In this document: positions 34,552-43,200 of the stretch, piece after piece
Position numbering within the stretch: the stretch's first letter is position 1
Layout: each line of letters opens with the position of its first letter
DNA from: Candidatus Nitrotoga sp. SPKER
GTDB taxonomy: Bacteria > Pseudomonadota > Gammaproteobacteria > Burkholderiales > Gallionellaceae
Reading direction: 5' to 3'
Assembly (NCBI GenBank): GCA_003402285.1
Contig: QFXG01000012.1
Coordinates: 1 to 64,000 of the forward strand
DNA length: 64,000 nt
Translations under genes and position numbers: made by a program
Notes under the pieces: model-generated
What the model was told of the DNA's origin: nothing
Databases searched by the model: none
The model's input: the letters and a program-made list of their open reading frames with translations, nothing else

Positions 34552-37047
34552 ATGAGTTCAGCGGTACCACTGCAAAATATTGCTGTTAAATCAATGATCG
34601 TGAGCAAATCGTCTCACGCGGGATTGCTGTTGCAGCGTAAATGCGCCTGCGGCGGGTCGGCGACATCATCATTAAGTGGTGAATGCGAGGAATGCAATAA
34701 AAAACATTTGCAAAAGAAACTCAGCATAGGCGCCAGCAATGATCCGCTGGAACAGGAAGCGGACCGGGTTGCCGATCAAGTTTTGGCTGCACCGGCAAGT
34801 ACCTCAGTCAGTGGTATGCCACTGCGTATCCAGCGATTTACGGCTCAATCGATGGGGCAGGTAGAGATGGCGCCTGCAAGTGTTGACCGCGTGCTTTCCG
34901 GTTCCGGCAGGCCGTTGGAGCCGTCGCTGCGGCAAGACATGGAGCAGCGCTTTGGCCACGATTTTTCGCGGGTACGGGTGCATTTGGGCGGAGCCGCAGA
35001 GAAATCGGCTCGCGATATGAATGCCAGTGCTTATACGGTTGGTCGAGACATCGTGTTTGGAGTCGGCAGCTATGCGCCTCGCAGTGGGGCCGGCCGCCGC
35101 CTGCTCGCGCACGAGCTAACGCACACGCTGCAGCAAGAAGGGTGCGGGCGCAGAGTCCAAAGAGCGTTGGCCGGGGGCTGCGCCGAGCCGGGCGACACTT
35201 GGCCGGAGGCCATGGAGGAGAGCTCACTCGCCGGCGTTAATGCGCACGACCAAATCCAGGAAAAGTTCTTCCCGCAGCTTGACATAGAGACGAAGCTTCC
35301 GCGTGGGACGAAGGAGCGTCAGGGCAAGGGCTGTCCGGAGAAAAACCGAGAGTCCGGCGAGCTCGATCTGTGGCGGTCGACAGGCGGGCACACCGTTCAA
35401 ATCGGCGAAATAAAATCTGTAAACAGCGTGGCGAAAGGACGCGAAGAGGTTCAGCACTACCTTCTTCGTTACCGGCAGATGATCGAACGGCTGACGGGCG
35501 GTGGCTGCCATGAAGCCGTCGCCGATCAGAAAGACGAAGAGTTTGTCTCGATGTGGCTCTACCGCAACCTGAAGAAGGATGAGCTACCCGAGGCGGTGGA
35601 GCTGAACAGTGTCGTTCCGACCACGAAGACGTTCGTGGGTGTTTATCGCGGAAATCCGAAAAAGGTTTTGTATTGCCAGCGGGTACAGGGCGGAGTGGTT
35701 GTCTACTGGTGCGGGAAGAAGGGCGATTCGCAGCAGGAAGACGAGTCAAAGCGCAAAGCCGACGCCAAGTCCCGCGACGTGCCCGCCTCGAAACAGGACG
35801 ACAAGAACAAAAGGCGACCGAAGGCCGAGGCCGATGACCTCAACTGGTGGCTACTCGGTGGCGGGGGGGCGCTCGTGACCACTGCCGCACTTGCGCCGAA
35901 GCTTCTGAAGCCAAAGGTGCCCATCATCAAACCTCCTGTTGTGTCTACGGTTCCTTCCGTGAAGGTACCGGTGACCGCAACACCAAAAGGCGGCGGCGTC
36001 AGGTCGATCACTTCAGCGAGATCCTACCGACCTCCCGGAGCTCCGAAAGCCGGCGGTGGTGCGGGGAAAGTTGCCGGCGGTATCGGGATAGCGGCCGGCT
36101 TCGCCTTAGCGCTGTGGGAACTGCATTCATTGATGGGCTCGTATGGTGATGCGAAAGACCAGATCGAAGCGATGCGGGCGTACCAGGATCAGTTCTGGAA
36201 AGAGTGGGAGGAGCACGAAGCCCAGCGGAAGGCAGCGGCTAAGAATGCTCCACCTCCGGACGTCGCCACGGCGCCGCCACCTATGTTGAAGCGACAGCCC
36301 GATCTGGAGCCGCCCAAACCGGCAGAAAAGAAGGTCAAGATCCGCCTCTACAGCATCGACCGTGCGATGAAGATCGGCGTGCAAGAGGTCGAGGTTTCGT
36401 CTTCGACGCTTGATGCCTTCTACTACCCGGTGCGGTTCTGGTCGTTGACGTCGCCTGGCAAGACCGCCTTGGACTTTGATGCAAGTCGCGCCGACTGTTC
36501 AAAGGTCAACTCCGGTGCCGGAGCGATTTCGGGCTGGAAAGAATTTGACGGCTACGCCACGACGTATGATACCGGTCGTCTGAAGGGAGTGCTCAGCGCT
36601 CAGCTCGGTATCATCCGATTGCGGTGCGTTGCCTCAAACAAGGTCCCGAAGGCGGCGCAACTCAACACAGACGAAGTAAGCGCGACGATTCTTTTGTCCG
36701 ACACCCCCGTCGACGTAACCGCAATGTGCAGGCAGACTGGAGGCGGTGTGTGGGCGTGTGAAAGCACAGGAGATTTCGCCGATCTGAAACAGGAGACGGA
36801 GGACCCCGATTCGAACGAGAAGTACAAGTTCGAACTCTATTTGGCGCTTGATCGAGTGCGAAACGGCGAGAGCCAGCACTACGCACGGACCGTCGTCGCT
36901 TGGCTCGGCAATCCCGATCATCCGGCACCCGAGCCGACGATCCGCACTGAAGGCAGCATTCCGTCCGACATCACGAATTGGAAACAGTACCCTGCTGGAT
37001 CGGCGCTCGCTTACTTACTCGAAAACTATGGCAAGTGGGGTGCCTGA
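34552..37047 (+). CDS. DUF4157 cargo-type protein 2 with high-GC C-terminal module
   Basis: The ATG giving MSSAVPLQN is used because it matches the start of the two following cassettes; the TTG three codons earlier is less likely. The 831-aa protein has a cysteine motif at 31-48 (KCACGG, then GECEEC), the shared block near 57-77, and DUF4157 at about 112-197 with LLAHELTHTL. Then composition changes sharply: from about 35,100 the DNA is much richer in G and C than its surroundings. The C-terminal part has GELDLW and QIGEIKS at about 268-290, spaced like a PD-(D/E)xK nuclease core, and hydrophobic stretches at about 432-452 and 507-527. A foreign effector module fused to a local N-terminus is likely; the nuclease idea is weak. 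Confidence 0.85.
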   Translation: MSSAVPLQNIAVKSMIVSKSSHAGLLLQRKCACGGSATSSLSGECEECNKKHLQKKLSIGASNDPLEQEADRVADQVLAAPASTSVSGMPLRIQRFTAQSMGQVEMAPASVDRVLSGSGRPLEPSLRQDMEQRFGHDFSRVRVHLGGAAEKSARDMNASAYTVGRDIVFGVGSYAPRSGAGRRLLAHELTHTLQQEGCGRRVQRALAGGCAEPGDTWPEAMEESSLAGVNAHDQIQEKFFPQLDIETKLPRGTKERQGKGCPEKNRESGELDLWRSTGGHTVQIGEIKSVNSVAKGREEVQHYLLRYRQMIERLTGGGCHEAVADQKDEEFVSMWLYRNLKKDELPEAVELNSVVPTTKTFVGVYRGNPKKVLYCQRVQGGVVVYWCGKKGDSQQEDESKRKADAKSRDVPASKQDDKNKRRPKAEADDLNWWLLGGGGALVTTAALAPKLLKPKVPIIKPPVVSTVPSVKVPVTATPKGGGVRSITSARSYRPPGAPKAGGGAGKVAGGIGIAAGFALALWELHSLMGSYGDAKDQIEAMRAYQDQFWKEWEEHEAQRKAAAKNAPPPDVATAPPPMLKRQPDLEPPKPAEKKVKIRLYSIDRAMKIGVQEVEVSSSTLDAFYYPVRFWSLTSPGKTALDFDASRADCSKVNSGAGAISGWKEFDGYATTYDTGRLKGVLSAQLGIIRLRCVASNKVPKAAQLNTDEVSATILLSDTPVDVTAMCRQTGGGVWACESTGDFADLKQETEDPDSNEKYKFELYLALDRVRNGESQHYARTVVAWLGNPDHPAPEPTIRTEGSIPSDITNWKQYPAGSALAYLLENYGKWGA

Positions 37048-37243
37048 TGAGCTCCCTGAGCTTCCCCAAGATCTGAAAGTGATCAATGGAGATATTAATG
37101 GGGTCAGCTCAGAATCGATCATCAATGGGATCGGACTTGATTGAAAATATAAAACCGTAGCTCGAATCAGTAAGTGCTCTCATGTTGACCTTGCTTAAGA
37201 AACTCGACAAAACAAGAAACGTCACCAACCAGGAGATGAAGTA

Positions 37244-38584
37244 ATGAGTACCGCTGCACCACTACAAAAAATTGCTGCCAAATCACCGCTCGTGGGTAAA
37301 TCGCTGCACGCGGGATTGTTATTGCAGCGCAAGTGTGCCTGTGGTGGCCCGGCGTCGTCATCATTCAGTGGTGAATGCGAGGAATGCAGTAAAAAACGTT
37401 TGCAAAAGAAACTGAGCATAGGTGCCAGTAACGATCCGTTGGAACAGGAAGCAGACCGGATTGCTGATAAAGTCCTGGCAGGGCCAGCAAATTCCAAAGT
37501 CAGCAAAGTACCACCTCGCATTCAACGTTTCACAGGGCAATCCTCCGGGGAGGCGGATACGGTGCCAGTCAGTGTCGATCGCGTGCTTGCTGGTTCGGGT
37601 AGTCCGCTTGATAAGGTATTACAACAAGACATGGGACAACGCTTCGGTCATGATTTTTCGCAGGTGCGAGTGCACACCGGCCTGACTGCCGAGCAATCTG
37701 CGCGGGACGTACATGCCCATGCTTACACGGTGGGACATAACATTGTGTTTGGGGCAGGCAGATTCGCGCCAAAGTCGGATGAGGGGCGCAAACTGCTTGC
37801 GCATGAATTAACGCATGTGGTGCAGATGGAACAGACACCAACTCAGATCAAGCGCAAGATCAGAAGTGATCCCCAAGCCTCACTTAATAAATTCTTATCA
37901 GGCAAGGCGATTCAACATTACACTGAAAATAACAGCGTCTACGAACGTCCCAAAGGGGGAGCTGTGAATTTCGAACAGGAGATACTCATCGATATGCTGG
38001 CTTCACCCCGCATCTTTAATGTCGAAGGGGGTAGCGATTCAGTCGCAGCGTCGAATTTGAACAACCACGTCAAAGCGCGGATGGGCATTGTTACTTTTGC
38101 TGGGCAAAAGAAATATAGTTTTGCCGCTTTGGCCGGATGGTCGATGAATCCTAAGTATTATGAGTGGGATGTCAGCAAAGGAACCTGGAAGATGAAGCCT
38201 GATGTGGATCGTCAAGAGGCTTGGGACGATCTTAATGTTAATGCAAAACTTTACGCAATTGGCTGTGCGGCGGCGACCGATCTGACGATGAAAGGAGGCA
38301 GCAAGGGTGCGAACATTATTGACAACCCCAGCAGCGATATCAATGACTGGGTGCCCGGCGAAGCCGGTTACATCGAAAACACGAATTATCCACCAGGGGG
38401 CGGCATCGGTGTGATGGGGGAAAATCTTATATATACCGGTAACGGACAGTTTTGGGGGCATTTGCCAGGTACAGACACCTACCGTACTCTTCCCGCATGG
38501 ATTAAGGAAGTGCATAGCTGGCATCAAGGTGCCAAAGTGCTCGACAAGCGCGAATTGCCAGCAACGGGATTAATGGACAAATAA
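37244..38584 (+). CDS. DUF4157 cargo-type protein 3 with TGL-like transglutaminase domain
   Basis: A 446-aa protein. N-terminal cysteine motif at 31-48, shared block 56-76, DUF4157 about 110-195 with HExxH at 187-191. The C-terminal half (about 235-435) resembles the Bacillus Tgl protein-glutamine gamma-glutamyltransferase fold: Cys341 in YAIGCAAATDLT, DWVPGEAGYIEN, Glu393 in MGENLIYTG and His406 in FWGH. The 13-residue Glu-to-His spacing equals that of Bacillus Tgl (Glu187, His200). It would crosslink or deamidate proteins in a target cell. Assignment rests on motifs seen by eye. Confidence 0.85.
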   Translation: MSTAAPLQKIAAKSPLVGKSLHAGLLLQRKCACGGPASSSFSGECEECSKKRLQKKLSIGASNDPLEQEADRIADKVLAGPANSKVSKVPPRIQRFTGQSSGEADTVPVSVDRVLAGSGSPLDKVLQQDMGQRFGHDFSQVRVHTGLTAEQSARDVHAHAYTVGHNIVFGAGRFAPKSDEGRKLLAHELTHVVQMEQTPTQIKRKIRSDPQASLNKFLSGKAIQHYTENNSVYERPKGGAVNFEQEILIDMLASPRIFNVEGGSDSVAASNLNNHVKARMGIVTFAGQKKYSFAALAGWSMNPKYYEWDVSKGTWKMKPDVDRQEAWDDLNVNAKLYAIGCAAATDLTMKGGSKGANIIDNPSSDINDWVPGEAGYIENTNYPPGGGIGVMGENLIYTGNGQFWGHLPGTDTYRTLPAWIKEVHSWHQGAKVLDKRELPATGLMDK

Positions 38585-38926
38585 GTTGAAATTTTGCCAA
38601 ATAGGAAGCTGAATCAATGGGTCTCTATTGTTAATTAAAATACTGTAGTTTTATTCACACCGTACTTGTAATGACCGTACTAGAAAATCAAGTAATAAGA
38701 AAACTAGGAAAATCTAAATGACCGGCAATTCGAATTCTCCAAAATTCTCAAAGGCGGCATCGTGCTGATCGATGTCGAATTGGGCTGGGTGCTGCGCATT
38801 ATTTCGCTGAGATTAATGGGGTTAAGCTCGATTGACAGTGAATAATCATAATTGGAACGAGGAGAGCGTAGTTAGCCACGCAAAAAAACAATTGAGTAAA
38901 GACATCGACAACCAGGAGATGAAGTA
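38585..38926. other. Spacer between cargo cassettes 3 and 4
   Basis: 342 bases with no intact gene. It contains a frameshifted fragment of the tube-adaptor gene (38718-38809). A stretch after it resembles the spacer at about 37,090-37,110 before cassette 3 (ATTAATGGGGT, then AGCTC). The last 20 or so bases before the next start are almost identical to those before cassette 3, including CCAGGAGATGAAGTA. Confidence 0.7.
38718..38809 (+). pseudogene. 5' fragment of the CIS tube-adaptor gene, frameshifted
   Basis: It aligns from its ATG with the first 92 bases or so of the gene at 41047, with long matching runs such as GCGCATTATTTCGCT and TGATCGATG. One base is missing near 38,741, so the frame ends early at a TGA. 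Homology stops abruptly at 38809. This indicates that a cassette was inserted or duplicated between this fragment and the intact gene 2.2 kb to the right. Confidence 0.85.
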
Positions 38927-41050
38927 ATGAGTACCGCTGCACCGCTACAGAATGCTGCTGCCAAGTCACCGCTCGTGGGCAAATCACCGCACGCGGGATT
39001 GCTGTTGCGGCGCAAGTGCGCTTGCGGCATGTCGGCGTCATCGTCATTAAGTGGTGAATGTGGAACATGCAACAAACAACGTTTACAGAAGAAGCTCAGC
39101 ATAGGCGCAAGCAACGATCCGCTGGAACAGGAAGCGGATCGGGTTGCGGATCAGGTATTGACAGCTCCCACACATTCCACTATCAGTAGTGCGACGCCTA
39201 GTATCCAACGTGTTACAAACCAATCGTCGGGAGGGACAGGTACTGCTCCTCCTAGTGTAGATCGTGTGCTGGCTAGTTCTGGCAGACCCTTGGATCCGGT
39301 TTTGCAGCAAGACATGGGGCAGCGCTTTGGTCATGATTTTTCGCAGGTGCGAGTGCATACAGGTTTCGCAGCTGAGCAATCGGCTGCGGACGTCGGTGCA
39401 AACGCCTACACGGTTGGCGCCTCGATTGTGTTCGGGGCCAATCGATATGTTCCCGGTTCTGTACAAGGGCGAAAACTCATCGCCCATGAACTTGTCCACG
39501 TTGTCCAGCAAGAACAAAATGAACACTATGGCCTGCAACGTGATCTTGCGCTTCCCGCTTTGCCGAAATGGACCGCAACCAAGCTCACAGATAAGCAAAT
39601 TGAGGATGCAATCACCTTCAATGGTAGTCTGTTTCGCATTCCAGAAACACTATCGCAGATTCGCGACGTTATAGGTATCGAGCGTAAACCAGCGGAGTCT
39701 GACAAACAGCTTGCACTGGCGGTTGGCAGGTGGCAGGCAATGCATGGGTTTGCACAGGACGGGCGCCTTGATCCCGTAACCGTAGACTCTATCGCAAAAG
39801 AATTGAAAGCCGAGCAAGCGAATATGATCCGATCGACAAGTGGAGGGTCTTCATCGGTTTCAACGCCACCTGATCCCAAAGCGGGGGTAGCGTCTCTGGA
39901 TGCAATGCCTGCCGCCACGAAGCAGCGAGTGCAGGTGGTTACCGCGGCCGTGGCTCTGGAGCGCAACGTTATCGACAGTATTTTCACTCCACCGCGCCCG
40001 GGTACGACACAGTCCACGTTTAGCAGCGGGCTAAATGAGATTTTCGGTGCTGGCATTCCTGATAACGCTAAAAAGGGATTAGGTAATCTTGCTGGATATC
40101 TAATGACGTTTGATGCAACCAAACCTGATGGCAGCAAGACCAAGGCGCTGGTTTCAAATTCGACCATTACCCTAGAAATCAGCCTGCGTCCGCACCTGAA
40201 TTTCGCGGGGGTGTTCCGCTTTTCCCGCATCGCCGATACCTCGAATACTTCGGCACCAGATAGACTAATCATTGAACTAATTCGAGAAGTGCCACCAATG
40301 AACACCAAGATGTTAGACCTAGAGCCTGCGCTCACCGGCAATTTTACAGTCGGGGGCGTGACGTTTATGGCGGGTGCAGGTTGGCGTCAGGACAGCTCAG
40401 CACTGTTGCGCAAATCCCTACTTCTTCTGCCACCAGCTGCGCTCACTGCTGCCAGTGGACTGACATTTGCTCAAACTGGTACCGGATCGGCAGCCGAGGC
40501 CGGCAGCTACAATCCGGACACTGACACAGTGACTATTCACGACAATGCCTTCGTAAATAGCAATGTTCGGGCTGGCGAATTACCGGAAGCGGTTTCAACT
40601 ATTGCGCATGAAATTGGACACGCGTTGGATTTGCGTCCGTTACAGGCAGCATGGAACACGGCAAGTGCTGCAGGAACGGCGCAGTCATGGGCCGCCCTGC
40701 CATCGTCTCGGTCACTATCTGGATCCGGATGGCAGGTCACGTCAGCCCCAAAAAATGAATTTGAACGGGGAGGGGAAAAGAGTACCGCTGTTGACACTGG
40801 ATTCCGTCAAGCTGCCACCGCAGACGGATTTAAAGTTGGCGCTTCGGCGAGTATAAGTGGTGGTGTGACGGACTACGGCAACACCAACTGGGAGGAAGCG
40901 TTTGCAGAGGCTTTTGCCCTGTATACGACGAATCCAGCGCTCCTGAAGTCACTCAGGCCAAAGACTCACGAGTATTTTGCCAAGCGTTATCCACGACCAG
41001 CGCCCTCTACTACCTCGCCGGCCGGAGCTCAAGGACAGAAAAAACCATGA
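38927..41050 (+). CDS. DUF4157 cargo-type protein 4 with peptidoglycan-binding and zincin modules
   Basis: A 707-aa protein. Cysteine motif 31-48 (KCACGM, then GECGTC), shared block 56-76, DUF4157 about 110-195 with HExxH at 187-191. Residues about 255-292 (LALAVGRWQAMHGF, then DGRLDPVTVDSI) match a peptidoglycan-binding repeat. A second metalloprotease site, TIAHEIGHALDLRP (His561-His565), lies near the C-terminus, with NWEEAFAEAFALY at about 654-666 as likely third-ligand helix. A wall- or protein-cutting toxin is plausible. Its stop overlaps the next start by four bases, joining cargo genes to the baseplate genes. Confidence 0.87.
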   Translation: MSTAAPLQNAAAKSPLVGKSPHAGLLLRRKCACGMSASSSLSGECGTCNKQRLQKKLSIGASNDPLEQEADRVADQVLTAPTHSTISSATPSIQRVTNQSSGGTGTAPPSVDRVLASSGRPLDPVLQQDMGQRFGHDFSQVRVHTGFAAEQSAADVGANAYTVGASIVFGANRYVPGSVQGRKLIAHELVHVVQQEQNEHYGLQRDLALPALPKWTATKLTDKQIEDAITFNGSLFRIPETLSQIRDVIGIERKPAESDKQLALAVGRWQAMHGFAQDGRLDPVTVDSIAKELKAEQANMIRSTSGGSSSVSTPPDPKAGVASLDAMPAATKQRVQVVTAAVALERNVIDSIFTPPRPGTTQSTFSSGLNEIFGAGIPDNAKKGLGNLAGYLMTFDATKPDGSKTKALVSNSTITLEISLRPHLNFAGVFRFSRIADTSNTSAPDRLIIELIREVPPMNTKMLDLEPALTGNFTVGGVTFMAGAGWRQDSSALLRKSLLLLPPAALTAASGLTFAQTGTGSAAEAGSYNPDTDTVTIHDNAFVNSNVRAGELPEAVSTIAHEIGHALDLRPLQAAWNTASAAGTAQSWAALPSSRSLSGSGWQVTSAPKNEFERGGEKSTAVDTGFRQAATADGFKVGASASISGGVTDYGNTNWEEAFAEAFALYTTNPALLKSLRPKTHEYFAKRYPRPAPSTTSPAGAQGQKKP

Positions 41051-41703
41051 CTACCTTCCCTAATTCTCCCAAAGTACTCAAAGGTGGGATCGTGTTGATC
41101 GATGCCGAATCGGGCAGAGTACTGCGCATTATTTCGCTACAGTACAACCCGGAAAAAATGACGCGTACCCTGCAAGTACAAGGCGCTGGCGGCGAGGGTG
41201 GTAACCGCTCGGAGGCCATGCGCTTCAAAGGTCCGGCGGTGGAGACGTTCAAACTGGAAGCGGACATTGATGCGGCGGATCAATTGGAATTTCCGGATCA
41301 ACATCGCTCCGTGGTGGAAAATGGCATTCAGCCGCAAGTGTCGGTGTTGGAGTCACTCGTCAACCCGACTAGCAGCCAGTTGCTCGACCGTAATGCCATG
41401 TCACAATCCGGTATGCTGGAGATTGCGCCGATGGAGGCGCCATTGGCCCTTTTTGTGTGGGGAAAAAATCGTATCGTGCCGGTGCGTATTACAGATTTCA
41501 GCGTGACCGAGGAAGCCTTCGATCCATCCTTGAATCCGATTGTCGCCAAGGTCAGTATTGGACTAAGGGTGCTGAACGTGGACGATCTCGGTTTCGATCA
41601 CAAGGGCGGTAGCTTGTTCATGAGTTATTTGCAAAACAAGGAGAGGCTTGCGACTAAAGCCCAGGCCGGTATTTTCTCCACGTTGGGAATAGGAGGTATT
41701 TGA
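41047..41703 (+). CDS. eCIS tube adaptor, CIS_tube domain (Pvc7-like N-terminal part)
   Basis: A 218-aa protein. IVLIDAESGRVLRIISLQYNPEKMTRTLQVQG, read in short pieces, is the start of the contractile-system tube adaptor domain. ETFKLEADIDAADQLEF follows, and WGKNRIVPVRITDFSVTEEAFDPSLNP is the family's later hallmark. In Afp and PVC this domain joins a LysM domain in one protein; here the LysM is a separate downstream gene overlapping by one base. It would link the tube to the spike hub. Confidence 0.9.
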   Translation: MTTFPNSPKVLKGGIVLIDAESGRVLRIISLQYNPEKMTRTLQVQGAGGEGGNRSEAMRFKGPAVETFKLEADIDAADQLEFPDQHRSVVENGIQPQVSVLESLVNPTSSQLLDRNAMSQSGMLEIAPMEAPLALFVWGKNRIVPVRITDFSVTEEAFDPSLNPIVAKVSIGLRVLNVDDLGFDHKGGSLFMSYLQNKERLATKAQAGIFSTLGIGGI

Positions 41704-42068
41704 TGATAGATCCGATCCAGGCTTTTATGCAGGCGAATTCTCTGGTTACGCCCCTGTTTCCGCCCGAGAGCCGCTACCATGGCATCGCAGCGGTGCAGTT
41801 CATTCAGCCGGATGGTACGGTCGTCGCGTATCTGAAGCGCCGTTTCGTGCCGCCGCCTGAAAACTTCTCACTGCTACAAGAGCACATGGTCACTGCAGGT
41901 GACAGGCTGGACAATCTTGCCGCGCACTATATCGGTGATCCGTCGCAGTACTGGCGCCTCTGCGATGCCAACGGAGTAATACGCCCGGATGAATTGACGG
42001 AGGCTGCGGGCAAGCGCTTGCGCATCACCTTGCCAGAAGGTGTTCAGGGAGTAATTGATGCTGGCTAA
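41703..42068 (+). CDS. LysM-domain baseplate protein (gpX/Pvc7 C-terminal-like)
   Basis: A 121-aa protein starting at the ATG overlapping the previous stop (TGATG). Residues about 60-110 (HMVTAGDRLDNLAAHYIGDPSQYWRLCDAN) resemble the LysM-like domain of phage tail protein X and T4 gp53. It likely holds wedge proteins to the hub. It overlaps the next gene by 11 bases. Confidence 0.87.
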   Translation: MIDPIQAFMQANSLVTPLFPPESRYHGIAAVQFIQPDGTVVAYLKRRFVPPPENFSLLQEHMVTAGDRLDNLAAHYIGDPSQYWRLCDANGVIRPDELTEAAGKRLRITLPEGVQGVIDAG

Positions 42069-43200
42069 GGGGATACACCTCACGCTGATGATCGGCCCCA
42101 TCGTGCCGGTGCCGGTGCCGCAGATGGTGATGAATGCGCTCGACAGCGTGCAGGTTACTACGGCGGCGGGCGCGGCGAGCGGCTTTCAGATGAGCTTCCA
42201 GTTCAGCAGCAAGTCGGAACTGAACACGTTCTTCATCATCGCCGGCGCAATGAATAGCGGTCCCGCTACGCCGCCTCTGCGAGTTATGCTGATCATCACG
42301 CTCAACGGTACGCCACAGCCGCTGTTTGATGGGGTGATGACAAATGTAGAGGTGCAGGCGGGAAGCAACGGCTCTCCGGGCATGGTGACGGTTACCGGGG
42401 AGGATCTTACCAAGGTTATGGATATGCTCGATTTTAGCGGCTTGCCTTATCCTGCACTGCCAATTGAGGCGCGCGTGGCGCTGATTTGTGCCAAATATGC
42501 GGCCTTCGGTTTGATTCCACTGATTATTCCAGTCTTGTTTCCTGATGTTCCTATTCCAGTGGACAAGATTCCCGCCCATAAAGGCACCGACCTTCAATAC
42601 ATTCAGCAGCTTGCTGAAGAGGCTGGCTACATTTTTTACATCGAACCTGGGCCGGCGGCGGGCACCAACATCGCTTATTTCGGGCCCGAGATCAAGGTGG
42701 GTGTACCACAACCGGCACTCAACCTGGACATGGATGCGTTAACCAACGTTGAGAATATGAGTTTTTCGTTCGATCCGACAAAGGGTGTGTTACCGGTCGT
42801 GTTTATTCAGAACCAGCTTACGCGTGTCCCGATCCCGATCCCGATTCCTAACATCAATCCGCTGCAACCACCGCTGGGCGTGCTTTCCACAACGATCAGC
42901 AATCTTAAAATACTGAAAGACACGGCAAAGATGAATCCGATGCAGGCGATTTTAAAAGGGCTCAATGAAGCGAAAAAATCGCAGGACTCAGTTAGCGCCA
43001 ATGGTAGCCTTAATGTGCTGCGCTATGGTCGACCACTGAAAGCCAGACAGCTGGTTGGTGTGCGTGGCGCAGGCATTGCCTACGATGGCCTCTATTTCGT
43101 AAAAAGTGTCACCAGCACACTTAAGCGCGGTGAGTTCAAGCAAAGCTTTAACTTGACGCGCAACGGTCTGGTTTCAATCACACCGAGGGTTCCCGTATGA
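42058..43200 (+). CDS. gp27-like spike hub protein (N-terminal half of VgrG type)
   Basis: A 380-aa protein; ATG at 42058 with AGGGAG six bases upstream. It has the gp27/VgrG hub pattern: DSVQVTTAAGAASGFQMSFQ at the start, then LNGTPQPLFDGVMTNVEV, HKGTDLQYIQQLAEEAGYIFYIE, and a C-terminal GVRGAGIAYDGLYFVKSVTSTL. The OB-fold spike part found fused in VgrG and Pvc8 is encoded by the next gene, overlapping by four bases. It forms the trimeric platform for the spike. Confidence 0.9.
   Translation: MLAKGIHLTLMIGPIVPVPVPQMVMNALDSVQVTTAAGAASGFQMSFQFSSKSELNTFFIIAGAMNSGPATPPLRVMLIITLNGTPQPLFDGVMTNVEVQAGSNGSPGMVTVTGEDLTKVMDMLDFSGLPYPALPIEARVALICAKYAAFGLIPLIIPVLFPDVPIPVDKIPAHKGTDLQYIQQLAEEAGYIFYIEPGPAAGTNIAYFGPEIKVGVPQPALNLDMDALTNVENMSFSFDPTKGVLPVVFIQNQLTRVPIPIPIPNINPLQPPLGVLSTTISNLKILKDTAKMNPMQAILKGLNEAKKSQDSVSANGSLNVLRYGRPLKARQLVGVRGAGIAYDGLYFVKSVTSTLKRGEFKQSFNLTRNGLVSITPRVPV

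Noticed and set aside
42025-42711. 228-codon minus-strand frame opposite the gp27-like gene
   Set aside because: Rich in Arg and His as expected from reading a coding strand backwards; no family resemblance. The same applies to other long antisense frames in 44-55 kb, such as 46319-46981 and 53910-54617.
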